NCBI GenBank assembly: GCA_022376515.1
Contig: WTXI01000018.1
Location: forward strand, 1-64,000
Length of the DNA stretch: 64,000 nt
From: Lactifluus volemus
Lineage: Eukaryota; Basidiomycota; Agaricomycetes; Russulales; Russulaceae
Direction: 5' to 3'
The position numbers and the translations under genes are program-made. Each line of letters opens with the position of its first letter. Position 1 is the stretch's first letter. Under the pieces are notes generated by a model, which ran no database searches, was not told the origin of the DNA, and was given only the letters and a program-made list of their open reading frames with translations. Below are positions 36,701-47,447 of this stretch, one piece after another.

Positions 36701-37207
36701 ACCCCATTTCTGTGACTGCGGAGCTATATGATAATCTTCAGCCCAGACAGTCATACTCGGGCCATCTCCAACTGCGTAGCGCAACACCAGAGTCTCGAAT
36801 GCGAATACAGTAGCGATGAAGACCCATCGCGATGCAAGAAGATGGAATTGGAAGGTTCCGCTCGTAAACCCATACACGGAAATGCACAGGCAAACCGACC
36901 CCCGCCGAATTGAAGTCGAGTGCCAAACTCGATCGAGGTCGACTAGATCAGTGAAATAAACATATAGCACAATCACTTTAAATGCTTAATTGAGAGCGGA
37001 AATCACTTCTGCCCTTGTAAGCACAGAGAGCAGCAGCAGTTTCAGACTGAGGTCCGTCGGAAGTGGCGACGGGTTGGAGAAGAGATGATGCGGCCACTCA
37101 CTCCGTATGACTAATCAAGTGCCCGCGGCTGCTTAGTTTTACCGAGTTACCGAGTCAAACGTCATCTGTATAACCCCATGTCTCGTTGGATCCCTCTCGA
37201 AAGCAAT
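33765..37207 (+). repeat. Segmental duplication, copy A (P450 block)
   Basis: Collinear with 39,275-42,617 at high identity, interrupted by small indels. The left edge is near CAAAGC.TGCTCATAC. The right edge is after TGGA.CCCTCT.GAAAGCAAT, which lies inside exon 1 of the ubiquitin hydrolase at 37,178. The block holds a P450 gene on minus and, at 36,551-36,976 on minus, a 141-codon open stretch (LYVYFTDLVDLDRVWHST) that is degraded in copy B and that I cannot name. Confidence 0.85.
33914..36380 (-). CDS. Cytochrome P450 monooxygenase, copy A (frame breaks)
   Basis: Haem-thiolate monooxygenase, probably ER-anchored; substrate unknown. From 36,380 down: N-terminus MSHTLQGILAYRSFVV, a membrane segment (ALFTISVAYVLYIVMRH) and a proline hinge (RSVPGPRNAHWVKGNF). 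Next come helix I (EVPTFLLAGHETT, about 34,815-34,860), helix K ExxR (VIRESLRLYDPVPFAQR, about 34,560-34,620) and the PERW motif (about 34,245). The haem loop is FMAGPRACIGYRF with the Cys ligand (about 34,170-34,210), and the C-terminus ends in PLLIKPANMD. Introns are numerous and only partly resolved. One base is missing near 36,315 relative to copy B, which breaks the frame in the anchor. Near 36,140 both copies change frame between STRLQE and WVKTYGHVLKY, so either a short intron or an ancestral frameshift lies there. It may be functional if these are sequence errors. Confidence 0.75.
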
Positions 37208-38411
37208 CCGGATGTACGTTTGATATTATAAGTCAAAAGGTCCTGTTGTTCACTAAAGGCCGTTTAGCTATTCAACAATGTGTGTACTCTTTTGGTTACA
37301 TCACTGATAGCCGTCTCATGACGGACCGGCCGCCTTTCTTAGTGGGCGCACAAAGTCGGTCTAGTCGAATCTGATGCCGAATTTGTGGATATTTATGGCC
37401 TTGACGACGACGTGAGCGTGTATTATTACTTAGGTCCAAGTTCAGAGCTCCAGTTAGGCGGTCGGATGATCATCAGCTTCTCGGTCTCGTCCCCAAGCCA
37501 GTCAAGGCAGTCATCTTGCTCTTTCCCATCCGCGGTAAACTAGAAGAGCTTAGAAAGACAGAAGAGGCTCAAATAAAGGAAAGAGGTCAAGTTCCTGTCG
37601 ATCCTACAGTGTTCTGGATCAAACAGACTGTGAGTGTTTCTGGCTAAGCCGCCCGACGGCTCGAGATTGAACATAACGATAGATCAGCAATGCATGCGGC
37701 ACAATTGGATTACTGCATGCCCTGACAAATGTAAGATTGATCAGATTTTTTGATCTGTGTAAAACCGATGTTTTCCAAACGTTGGGTTGTAGGCACAAGT
37801 TATTTACGAGCCGGAGAGTCCGATCGTTCGATTCATCGACGCCTGCCAAGGCGAGTTCCACACGCTTTCACTTCCCGAATCATTATTTCCACCGGCTCTC
37901 ACACACACATCTTTTGCTTTCTCCCCCCGCAGACAAGACACCGTTTGAACGAGCCGAATTCCTCGAATCAACCGAGCTTTTTGCAGATATCCATGCCGCC
38001 GTGGCGACCAGTGGACAGACTGCTGTCCCAACCGACTAGATACGGATCTACATTTCACATGTTTTGTGCAAGCTCCTGAATCCTCAGTGCGCGAGGCGGA
38101 GGAGGTTGCAACAACAGCCGCCAAGCACCGTCTCATCGAACTGGATGGTGGCCGAGCGGGGCCTGTCGATCGTGGCGAGTCAGTTGACCTGCTCAAGGTG
38201 CGTGTGTCGCTGCTGGACACCTTTATGCTCACTTCGAGGCGAGGTGTTGACGAGTCATTTGTATGCGTCCTACTAGGACGTGGCAAAGTATGTGAAAGAG
38301 CAAATTATTCCAAAGGCGCCGAGCTTGGAATTTAGTATGATCGCTCTAGCGGGTGGTTTCCGGAGGAAGGTGGACCAGTATAGTAAAAGAATGGCATGTA
38401 TAAATGAATGA
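37178..38411 (+). CDS. Ubiquitin carboxyl-terminal hydrolase, UCH (peptidase C12), with a frameshift
   Basis: Cysteine protease that removes small adducts from ubiquitin C-termini. Proposed exons are 37,178-37,213, 37,268-37,279 (a 12-nt microexon), 37,343-37,411, 37,477-37,629, 37,683-37,730, 37,793-37,850, 37,933-38,197 and 38,277-38,411. Family signs in order are MSRWIPLESNPD, LFNNWAHKVGLVES, FVDIYGLD, VKAVILLFPI, the catalytic Cys in SNACGTIGLLHAL and the catalytic His in DLHFTCFV. The Asp in LIELDGGRAGPVDRG and FSMIALAGGFRRK follow. The intron after 37,850 uses a GC donor. At about 38,036 the frame breaks: PTD is followed by TAG, and reading resumes one frame over at DTDLHFTCF. This looks like loss of one base (a C beside C36 would restore it), so it is either a very recent lesion or an assembly error. 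The P450 duplication starts inside its exon 1. Confidence 0.8.
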
Positions 38412-39274
38412 ACGCTGGAAATGATGTACTCTAACACTTGTGGGAAATCATGGGAAATCGTATCTACTCACGCTCTCTCATGCTCGCGGCACGTTGCCGT
38501 TACGACAACGAGGAAGCATTGGTGGTCATAGACCCTGAGGCCTCCCAATTGATGTGGAAGTAATAAAGAAGCTCGGGTAAGATAAAGGATTAGACGTGTC
38601 TTTGGCCGCCGCGTTGGAGTAGGGATTAGGACAGCGGGGCAGCAGGGCGAGGGATGACAGGCGAGGGAAGTGTAGCGGGCATTGACTGTCACCGACACTG
38701 AGATAAGCACAGACAACGCGACTTCATCGATCATCCCTCTAGCGTTTGTAATAAGGAAAACGCTGCACCCCATAACGCGCAATGCTTCGGACCATCGCAG
38801 CGGCTTTTTTTATTTTAAAAAATGCAGCATTTATATTCAATGGCAATTATTAATAAATTGGCTCATCGATAAAGCACGCGCCAGCGTGATTCATAATTTC
38901 TTTCTCGTACCTGAGGCAGCTCACCAAGGCAAAAAAAAACTGCAGCAACAATAGAACGAGCAGCATCACCCGAGCTATTGAAGGTGTCGAATCATGTGAA
39001 GGTGCAATTTTGGATACAACCATTGTTGGAGCAAGAGTTGTGTTGTACCTCTCTCGCCTCACCATCAACCTCGCCGTCGCCCTCCAACGTGGGTGGGTGA
39101 GTCCCCCCCTTCAAGCATGCTGTTGGTGGCGTACTTTCCCTGAGCGTGTCTCCGTGTCATCTCAGGCTTATCTCAGTCAGCTAAGTGAACGTCCGTGATG
39201 GGCAGGTCCGAGCTGGACGAGCAGAGGATCATCCGAGGATGTTGTTGCCATGACGTACACCACCAAGGCGTGAA
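38412..39274. other. Intergenic with dispersed-repeat similarity
   Basis: Positions 38,610-38,720 resemble 2360-2480 (GAGATAAGCACAGACAACGC shared exactly). The remainder up to the left edge of duplication copy B has no supported gene. Confidence 0.5.
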
Positions 39275-39418
39275 TTTCTCCAAAGCATGCTCATACTACT
39301 ACATCTCGTTCTGCTTAGCCAGCATCACAACACATACCTTTCTGCTTTCCTAGATACACATCCCCACTATCATACAGCTGGCGTGAGAATATCATCTGAC
39401 CGGGAGAATCTCCGGTAC

Positions 39419-41897
39419 TCAGTACATAGAATTCAGTCCATGTTCGCAGTCGAATGAGTAGCGGCAATTGTCGTCCAGCAGCTGGATTAGACGCAACCAT
39501 GGATGGCCGATGCCTCCAGACCTGCGCACGATCTCGTCTGCCGGCACGGCCAGTTCGAACTCGAAGGCCCGCACCAACGTGAATAACAGGGCCTTGATTC
39601 TGCACGACAAATTGATCAGCGATTCGGTATTTCCAGGCTAGACATGAAATAATCAAAGGAACACACTCACTCAGCGATAGTGAATCGGTACCCTATGCAT
39701 GCGCGTGGACCAGCCATAAACGTCGACAGGTGTCCATAGACACTTGGGAACCCATGCACCGTCTCTGGCAAGTTCTCCCATCGCTCGGGCCTACAACATC
39801 ATGAACATGAACAACTCGTTCAACACAATTTACGGCAGAGAAACTGAGAGCCGTACCTGAATTCATTCGCATCTTCCCCCCATATCTCTGTTGAGCAGTC
39901 CACCAGGCGAATTGGTAGCACAACATAATCCCCTTTACCTACTCTTTTATGTCATACATCGTCAGCGATTCCAGTGCATAGGCTGCATTTAAATAGTCCC
40001 CTCGCACCTGACGTTATTCTGCAAGACCCATGTTTATCCGTGAATGGCTTTTGCAGCGGAATCACGACGTCATGAGTGGCAACGCGCTGGGTGAATGACA
40101 CAGGGGCATAGAGGCGCAGTGACTCGCGTATGACACGTTCTAAATACGAGAGTGTGTTTAATTGTTCCAGCGTCGGGGAATCGGTTGGGCACGTGCGGAG
40201 CTCCGCGCGAAGGTTCGCTTGGATCCCCGGGTGACATGAGAGTGCAAACAGTGTCCAGGACACAGCAGAACTGTAACAGAAAACTTTAACTATATACTGA
40301 GAATATGGATTGAGACCCCAGTCTACCTCGTCGTTTCATGACCCGCCAATAGGAACGTAGGTACTTCTAAGAGATATTGTCGCGGATTAGACAGTGGTCA
40401 GTTTGAACGAGGATCAAGAGTACTCACGAGACAAAATCGCGGAATCACTCAGGCGCATACTTTCCGGAATATCTGCGGCTATGGCAGACTTGACAAGCAG
40501 GCTAAGGAGGTCACTCCCTTGCACATCCTGCTTTTCAACCACACTCGATCCACTTGCACTTCGCTCCGCCAGTACAGCGGCCTTCCTCTCTTCGATAAGC
40601 CGAGATCCGACAAGTCGTATTTCTTCAAAGGCACGTTCAGAAGCACGATAGCGTGGCGTTGGCTGACAAAGGGAGAGTTATACAGGGAAATTCGGTCAGG
40701 GAGAGTGGGCACATACGATAGAGCGCAAGATCGGAAACAGAATTTGAGCTGTGTAGATGTGTTTGAATGAAGTGTTGGACATGAGAGAGCGAAAGGCCAC
40801 GTAAATAGGATTCTGATCATCATCTGTTGAATGTAAAGAGTTAAAGGATAGTTAAATCCTGTGTGTGATTTGAAATGTGTGATTAATGTTGCGAAGGTTA
40901 GCTAGCTAGCAGCGAGTGAGTTACCTGCAGCCCAATGATGTCTAGAGTGACTTTGTTCAACCAACTACATGCGTCGAGCCTCAGCCTTCCATCCTTTCTG
41001 ATGACTTGGAACAAGATCTGCCCAGATCTCGCGAAGCTGTAATACGGCTTGTGTTCATTCAAGGTTTGACCGCTCTCACAAAAGAATTACCTCTAACGAT
41101 TTGTCTAAGAATAGTGATGTGAAATTTCTCACTTGAGTAGGACCGAACGCAGGATTCTTGAAAAGGAATAGGTGAGGAAGAATGTCAGGGATTTCAGAGG
41201 AACAATCCACGGTGCTTACCAAGACCTTGCGCTATAAATTTGAAATTCAGACAGCTGGTCGCTCTAGCTTATGCGCTGAACTTACTTGCTTCCTATGCTC
41301 TGAACCTAAATCCATTATAATGAATCAAAGTGGTCCAGGCACCAGGAGCATAGTTTACTTACCCGCAACGACAATGAGGCCTGACAGCAAAATATCAAAG
41401 GGTTCGTCGAGTAGGGAACTGATTGATGTACGTACCATTACCAGTGAGAGTGCCGATAATGTATTTTTGCATATCTGATTTCTGGAAAGTGTCGTCGTTT
41501 TGGAGAATATATGAGATGGCTACGGGGTCGAGGGCCAGGAGTTTTTGGTCCTATAGACGAATATGATATAGACAAATGTCTAGGAAACTGAAAGGGAATG
41601 CGGACCCCAAAAAATGAATGGTACTTCAGGACATGGCCATATGTCTTGACCCACTCTTCTGCAAGCGTGTCGAATTCTCCTCTGGTACATCGACAAAGTT
41701 ACCCTTGACCCAGTGTGGGTTTCTGGGCCCGGGAACGCTCCGCAGAGGGGACGATATACATGGATACAGTGACGCATGACAATGTAGAGTACATAGGCGA
41801 CGGAGATTGTGAATAGGGCCAACGCCACGACGAAGAGGGAGTGAACGGTCACCACAAAGGAACGGTAAGCAAGGATAACTTGAAGCGTATGAGACAT
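39419..41897 (-). CDS. Cytochrome P450 monooxygenase, copy B (frame breaks)
   Basis: Paralog of the gene at 33,914-36,380 with the same motifs. From 41,897 down: MSHTLQVILAYRSFVVTVHS and an intact anchor (VVALALFTISVAYVLYIVMRH). A frame change follows near 41,750, where one base is missing relative to copy A (CIHVYRP then the VPGPRNPHWVKGNF frame). Helix I, helix K (RVIRESLRLYAPVSFTQR) and the haem loop GPRACIGYRF (about 39,685-39,715) are present. Another one-base loss near 39,497-39,505 shifts the C-terminus after GGIGHP, replacing the PAAGRQLPLLI ending. The anchor is intact here but broken in copy A, while the hinge and tail are intact in A but broken here. The lesions are therefore independent. 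Confidence 0.7.
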
Positions 41898-42589
41898 GAT
41901 GTGGGGTGTGCTCATGGCCATCGCCATACTTGATACTCCGAGGTTTTGTATTTAAGTTGGCCCGTATTTTCATGGGCGTGTGTGCCGACAACTGAGCATA
42001 CCAGGATTTTCGTCAAGTGCTGAGTCCATATTTATATTTCTCCCGTGCCCAGCGGTCGCTGGGAGCAACAAATGCATAAATGGACGCATGGTGGAAAGAA
42101 GAGGTAATAACATATATAGAATGGCGAATGAATGGGATGAGGAACGGCGACCCGGGAATATTTGTTTAGGCTTCTTCCGAGTCAGCGAATCTCACTCTAC
42201 CACATTTCTGAGCTGCGGAGCCATAGGAAAATCAGCAGCCCATACGGGTCATACTCGGGCCATCACCACTGCGGTAGCGCAACGCCAGCGATGCAGATCC
42301 ATCGGGGTGAATTGGAAGATTCCGCTCATAAACCATACACAGGCACAGAAATCGACCAGTGCCGAGGTCGACCAGATTAGTGGGATAAACGATGGCACAA
42401 CCACTTTAAACGCTTGATTGAGAGCGGAAACCGCTACTGGCCTTGTAAGCACGGGAAGCAGCAGCAGTTTCAGACCGGAGCTCCGAAGGGGTTGGAGAAG
42501 AGGTGTGGCTGCTCACTACGTATGACTAACCATTTGCCCACGCTGCTTAGTTACCGAGTTACCGAGTCAAGCGTCATTTGCATGACTTC

Positions 42590-42617
42590 ATGCCTCGTTG
42601 GACCCCTCTTGAAAGCA
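42590..42617 (+). pseudogene. Truncated UCH first exon carried by duplication copy B
   Basis: Reads MPRWTPLESN, matching MSRWIPLESN at the start of the gene at 37,178, and then homology stops. No other UCH exon follows. The fragment marks the right breakpoint of the duplicated block. Confidence 0.8.
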
Positions 42618-43091
42618 ATGTCGAGATCGCGACCGCGATGCGAGGCTGATCACAGGACAATTATCTTATTTGATTTGTAGGACTTTAGTATAGGCTAGCA
42701 GTATAGCACCTTTACTTTCTCCAGATGGACAGTCCCATTCTTATCCCCTTTAGCACATTCATTTGTTTGGCCATTAGGGCCATATATAGCTTACCACTAT
42801 TCTTGTAGGCCCCTCAATTCTCATGCTGACAGCGCGAGAGTGTGTTGAGGTGAGAGCTATCATTATTACCTAGTTACATACATTGGCTCATCTATAGTAG
42901 ATACAGAGTTACAGACTAAGACACTTGTTCTTGTCCCTTTAGGATGATATCACACTTGTTTATTACTATAATGTGGGGACCACAAGCTGTTCTATTTAAG
43001 CCAGGTCAACCGCCGGATAAACTGTTCAACGTTTGATCTTCACAAATACAGGAATACCTTATCGCTTCGATCAGAGACCGGCTCTCCCCAG
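42618..43091. other. Intergenic, AT-rich, no gene seen
   Basis: Between the duplication edge and the weak coding stretch at 43,092. I see no motif or repeat that I can support. Confidence 0.5.
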
Positions 43092-44062
43092 GTGGCGTCA
43101 TCAGTACATTGCCATCCGGCGTTGGCTCTTCTCTCGCACATACACACTCCTCTGCATCCCCCACCGTATCGTATCATCGTCCTCGAGCGCTCACACGCAG
43201 AACCTGACTGCATCGTAGGCGAAGCTCCTCCAACCTGGCTCCGATCCCGTTCTCTCGTCGACCTAGGGCGACTTGTCTCGATAATCGACGCCATTCCCGC
43301 GGTTACGCCGTCCATGGATGTCGCGGCGCCGGGAAAAGCGGCCCGGTCAAATCGTGCAGCATACCTAATCCCGCGCCCCCCGAGGGATTCGCTCGTTCGC
43401 TCTTTCCACACCGGACGGCGGCGGGGCGAATGATACCAACCAAGGAAGGGTTCTGCGCAGACTCGATCGACATCGCTGATGGCTGCTTCTTCTTCAATTT
43501 TGCAAGCGCTGTGATGATCGGAAGTCACACAACCCGCTCGTAGAGAACAAGCCCGTCCCCGCACAGTCATTTCGTCGGGGGCATCGGAGGCGTAACATAA
43601 ATATCTATAAGACCGGACGTGACGACTCCAAGCGCCAATACTAGTGTACCAGATTGGGCAACACGAAACCCGGGATGATTGACGCCAAGAATTTGGCCCA
43701 GTCAGAGAGTTTTGCGTAAAGTTCTCCTCCTTCTAGAACCCATATCCCTCCCATATCCCTCACTAAACGTCTCTCCGCAACTCACCGAATTCGCTCACCC
43801 AGTCACCCATCGCGGTGTTATCCAAAAGACCGTCTCCGGCGCATGCGTCAACTCGTTCCTCCCGCCCGTAGAACAAGGCGGACCGCACACCAAGAAAGGC
43901 AGGCGTCATCCTTTTCGACGATGCGTGGATTATGTATGCGCCAGCCGCTCACACGGTGGCGGTTGATGGTCGGTCGCACTCTCGGAGACGTCGTCCTCAT
44001 AGCCCCGATGATCCTGGCAGAGCCTGACATGGCCAGCTGGCATGTGATCACAACATCCTCCT
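43092..44062 (+). CDS. Possible multi-exon gene of unknown function
   Basis: Open stretches on + read like coding sequence but do not match any family I know. Positions 43,092-43,433 read IIVLERSHAEPDCIVGEAPP and LVDLGRLVSIIDAIPAVTPS. A further stretch near 43,440-43,510 reads GFCADSIDIADGCFFFNFAS. Positions 43,679-43,966 read NVSPQLTEFAHPVTHRGVIQ in one frame. In another frame, VILFDDAWIMYAPAAHTVAV (about 43,908-43,970) ends in TGA near 44,030. The frames would need introns that I could not place. An overlapping minus-strand ORF of 176 codons (43,040-43,570) competes. This could equally be a decayed gene. Confidence 0.3.
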
Positions 44063-44148
44063 TCGGTGGCACTGCCCTCGCGGCAATGATCACTGTCTTG
44101 AGCCCGCGCTTTACGACCTCTTTAGTGCTGAAGGTGGGCGTGGACGCA

Positions 44149-44175
44149 CACTCACTCACTCACTCACTCACTCAC
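44149..44175 (+). repeat. (ACTC)n microsatellite
   Basis: Almost seven perfect tetranucleotide units, CACTCACTC and onward. It is an ordinary simple repeat. Confidence 0.95.
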
Positions 44176-44681
44176 AACACATGACAGACGGACGCCGGAC
44201 GACTTGCAATAATGTCGCTACCCACAGACGAATCCCTCGCTACAGGATGCTTCAAGTATTTTGGCGAGCATCCAAAGTCCAGCAGTCTTGAACCTCACGT
44301 GACGTTATAATTCTCTTATCCACTTTTTTCCGTGGCAATGTTACTCCATCTGGATTTTCCACACACCCACGACATATCTTAAAACAACGGCGGCTCAGAG
44401 CGGCTCAAAAAAGCACAAACTGGTCGAACCTACGCCTGTAGAATATAAGGACGGTGAGTAAACTCATCGTTTCGATTAACCTTCCTTATCTTAGTCGAAT
44501 TGGTCTTTACATCGTCATTTCTACATGGACAACTGTCGCAAATGGATTGTAGTTGTACCCACTTGGTTCACATGTGCTCTCATCAAGTCCAAGGCAAAGA
44601 ACTCTCGATATTCGAAGGTATACATAAATAAATGATAACGTAGGCAAAGTGTCCGATTACTGAACCAGCAGGAAATACAAA
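44176..44681. other. Intergenic, no gene seen
   Basis: I see no coding signal that I can support. TTATCCACTTTTTTCCGTGG near 44,317 and GGTGAGTAAACTC near 44,452 could belong to a small unresolved gene. Confidence 0.4.
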
Positions 44682-45645
44682 CTATGGTCGTACAACAACT
44701 CGACGGCGGGGTAATCTAGGTGTATGAACCATGGGCACACGCGCCGGCGCACGGAAAATCAGGCATGCGCGGTGGAACAGCGTGCGTAAACGCGACGAAC
44801 CTGCACGTGGACCTCGAATAGTAGCAGCGGCGTTTTTGTTACTTCTACTACCACTATGAGACTGAACGACGCGACGACCCAAAGAGGAGAGAGTAGATAT
44901 GCCACAATGGCGATGATGCATGAACCGGATAGACTCGACAACGTCCCAATCAACGCAGGAAGGGTCAAGATCTCCCAGGGGTATACCGAGTGCGTAATAT
45001 AAAGCGCGCGTCGTTAGCGTAGAGGCACTAGGGAGCAGCCGTGGCGCGCAGAGTAACGACGCCGTATCGCTTTCGGCTTTCTCTCCTGAAGCTGTTGGGC
45101 TGTTGATGTTCGACCGCCACCATAGGTCGCATGCCATCAGCTGCACTGCGCACTTTTTGCACTCGTTTGGGGGCTAGTGGTCTCTAGCGGGGGAAGCGTG
45201 CAGAATGTGTGCAGACAGTATAGAGGGAGGTTGGGTGCGCGCGCGGTGGGCGGTGCGAGCGACGCTTCAGCTAGGTATGTAGAGCGTGTAAAGGGTAGTA
45301 CGGCTGATGTAGGGCTCTGCGGGAAGATGGGAGAACAGGGTGAGATGGGTGTCGCGAGCGTCAGGGTGAAGTTGGGGAATGATACTAAATCTGTCTCGAT
45401 GATCTCGTCGTTGTCGGCCTGTGATTCTCGGGCGGGTGGTGGAGAGGGGAGTCTGGGATGATTAAGCGTAGAGTGGGCAAGTCGGTTCTGGTTTTGCGCA
45501 GGTCGTCGTGAGTTGTGATGGGCTCGCCGGAGGATGAGAATAGCCTGGAAAAGATGATGCCCGAGTCGCCGTCGACAAAGGAGAGTTTATCATCGGCGGT
45601 GCTCGGCGCGGTGGTGGTAATGGAAGAGGACGAACGTTGGGACAA
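44682..45645 (-). CDS. Hypothetical protein, possibly two exons
   Basis: Two minus-strand open stretches lie end to end: 45,645-45,385 (MSQRSSSSITTTAPSTADDK; SGIIFSRLFSSSGEPITTHD) and 45,146-44,682 (155 codons; TTRALYYALGIPLGDLDPSC and VESIRFMHHRHCGISTLSSL). The first is Ser/Thr-rich, as expected of a disordered N-terminus. The second has no motif that I recognise. A spliced gene joining them is possible, but I did not find a clear intron. Treat as a low-confidence hypothetical. Confidence 0.3.
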
Positions 45646-46254
45646 ACACTAGTGATGGATTACAAGTTGGGATTGGTTGTGAAGGAGGATAAGGTGTACA
45701 CATACGTTATACTCCGAGCTCACACTATAATGGGATCTATCATAGTTAGATGATATGTCCTGACAGCAGACTAGAATTAGCAATTGAGATGGCACTTATG
45801 ACAAAGTTGACACCAACAACACGAGAATGGACCTCACGAGCCTCAGGCTGGTTCGACGACAAAGTCGATATTCCTGAGCTCATGGTAACAATGGTAAGGT
45901 CTCAAAAATATTATTTTTCCATGCTCGAAGAAAAGCATGGCTTTATATGCCTCTCAATGTCAGAGAGGGGCTCTGGACACTGCCATTAGCGGGATCCATT
46001 GTCTCATTGGCGTCACGTGATCGCGAAGCGGAAATGGACTCTTCATTCCCCTCCTCTTCGGAGAGAAAGGGGGGGTCGGAAAATCGCAAGAAAATGCCGA
46101 AGTTTGACCGCCGACGATAGAAGAAAGGGTGTGGGTATGTATTCTCCGACGAACGACAGCAGGGACTAGGAATGCCGACAATGTCGGCCCTCACTTGCTT
46201 GCACCGAGCTGAAGTAACTCACTGATGAACTGCAACTGAATTGTGCGTGCACTT
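45646..46254. other. Intergenic, no gene seen
   Basis: Short ORFs on both strands without motifs. I see nothing that I can support. Confidence 0.4.
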
Positions 46255-46920
46255 TGGTTTGTTGCTAAAAAGTAGCAATATTAACTGCCCAAACTCCGAC
46301 GCAATAGGGGTAGTACCTGTTCCAACACGCGGCCTTCGGGTGGCTGTCGGCGTTGACGTCACGGTTGTTAACTGGACATGTGCGCGTGTGATCGTACCTC
46401 AAAATGCGTCGTTGTTGCAGAGAGAAACGAAGTCAAACCACCGTAACAGGTGAAACGAGCGAAGAACTCGTTCCACCAAAAGGCAGTCTTATCCCAAGTC
46501 GCGTAAATTTCGCGCTCCGCCAGGTGCCCGTGAATCGTAAATTCCCGTCACGCCTACCACACCACCCTTCTGGCTGCGGGGCGATTCACAGTGGTGACGC
46601 GTCGATTCACAATTGTCGCGCCAAGTCGCAGTTTGTGACGGCTCGATTCACAATTGTGACGGCACGATTCACACTTTGATTCACGATTTTTGGCCCATGG
46701 ACGCTGAGGTAAGCGGTCGACTTCGCAGCGTCCCTTTCGACTTGGCAAGCGCCCGTTCAACATGGCAAGCGCCCACATCCGTTGAGGAAACACTGGATTG
46801 TTGCTACGAAAGTAGCAGTATCTAACTTGCCCCAGGTAACAAAGTGTCAACGCAATAGGGGTGGTATTCCAACATGTGCCAGTAGCCTTTCGGGCATTGA
46901 CGCCACGGTTGTTGGAGCCT
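46255..46920 (+). repeat. Pair of diverged direct repeats about 540 bp apart
   Basis: Positions 46,255-46,380 and 46,795-46,920 share a series of landmarks in order: TTGTTGCTA..AAAGTAGCA, CGCAATAGGGGT, CCAACA.G, TTGACG.CACGGTTGTT. They differ by indels. Between them is the GATTCAC repeat cluster listed separately. A related third segment (GAAACGAAGTCAAACC; GAAACGAGCGAAGA) appears at 46,425, 47,160, 50,320 and 50,735. Confidence 0.7.
46580..46690 (+). repeat. GATTCACAATTGTGACGG-type short repeat cluster
   Basis: Five GATTCAC motifs occur within 110 bp, several as CGATTCACAATTGTGACGG or close variants, and an inverted copy (GTGAATCG) lies at about 46,530. The unit contains CACAATTGTG, itself a palindrome. 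The spacing is irregular (about 20-40 bp). It is probably an internal array of a transposable element, but no element ends are seen. Confidence 0.7.
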
Positions 46921-47230
46921 TCAGTTCGTTTTCGCCGACTGGATCACCCAGGAGACTATAGACTGTGAGGGAGTCTCTCTTTGAGCAGTCCTCAAAGTTA
47001 GCGTCTTGCCCTTGTGCATGTGAGAAAGGAAATAAAAGATGGCGGTGCAAGAAGACGTGAGGCTAATAGCTACTTTCGATTTCTTTTTATATCCCCGGAA
47101 AAACAACACAGAGATGGTTAAAAAGAAACGGAGAACGGCCCCCAACGCGACGGGAGAGAGAAACGAAGTCAAACCTCCCATCGTCCAGTGAAACGAGCGA
47201 AGAGCATAGTTTATTCCACCAAAGATTGTT
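46900..47230 (+). repeat. Dispersed repeat F, copy 1
   Basis: Collinear with 50,540-50,780. Shared landmarks are GACTGGATCACC.AGGAGACTAT, GAGGGAGTCTCTCTTTGAG, TGTGCATGTGAGAAAGGAAATAAA and GAAACGAGCGAAGA.CATAG. It lies just 3' of the minus-strand F-box gene; copy 2 lies between the two F-box genes. Confidence 0.75.
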
Positions 47231-47447
47231 GCGAGTGATGTTGATCACAATAGATTAGTCGGAAGAGTTGATATCCCCGAGCGCGACCCCCATATCGCAC
47301 GGTACTGAGACGACAAAAGCGTGATCAAGAACGATACCGTTGGGTCATTTCAACTTCCACAGAAAAAGTCCCCCGCGAAATCAAATTGACATGGCATACA
47401 GGGTGTCGAGACATGCGAAAAACATGCCGTTAAGAACGAAAACGTAC

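Larger units (their letters stand above)
39275..42617 (+). repeat. Segmental duplication, copy B (P450 block)
   Basis: Second copy of 33,765-37,207, in direct orientation and offset by about 5.5 kb. It ends 28 bases into a copied UCH first exon. Differences from copy A include single-base indels near 39,497, 41,750 and 41,835, and a shorter region at 42,000-42,450. Confidence 0.85.

Noticed and set aside
43040..43570. Minus-strand 176-codon ORF
   Set aside because: Arg/Ser/Gly-rich without motifs and overlapping a slightly more protein-like plus-strand stretch. Neither is convincing.
44149..44175. Short tandem array as a CRISPR or telomere-like repeat
   Set aside because: It is a simple ACTC microsatellite with no spacers, and the organism appears to be a fungus.
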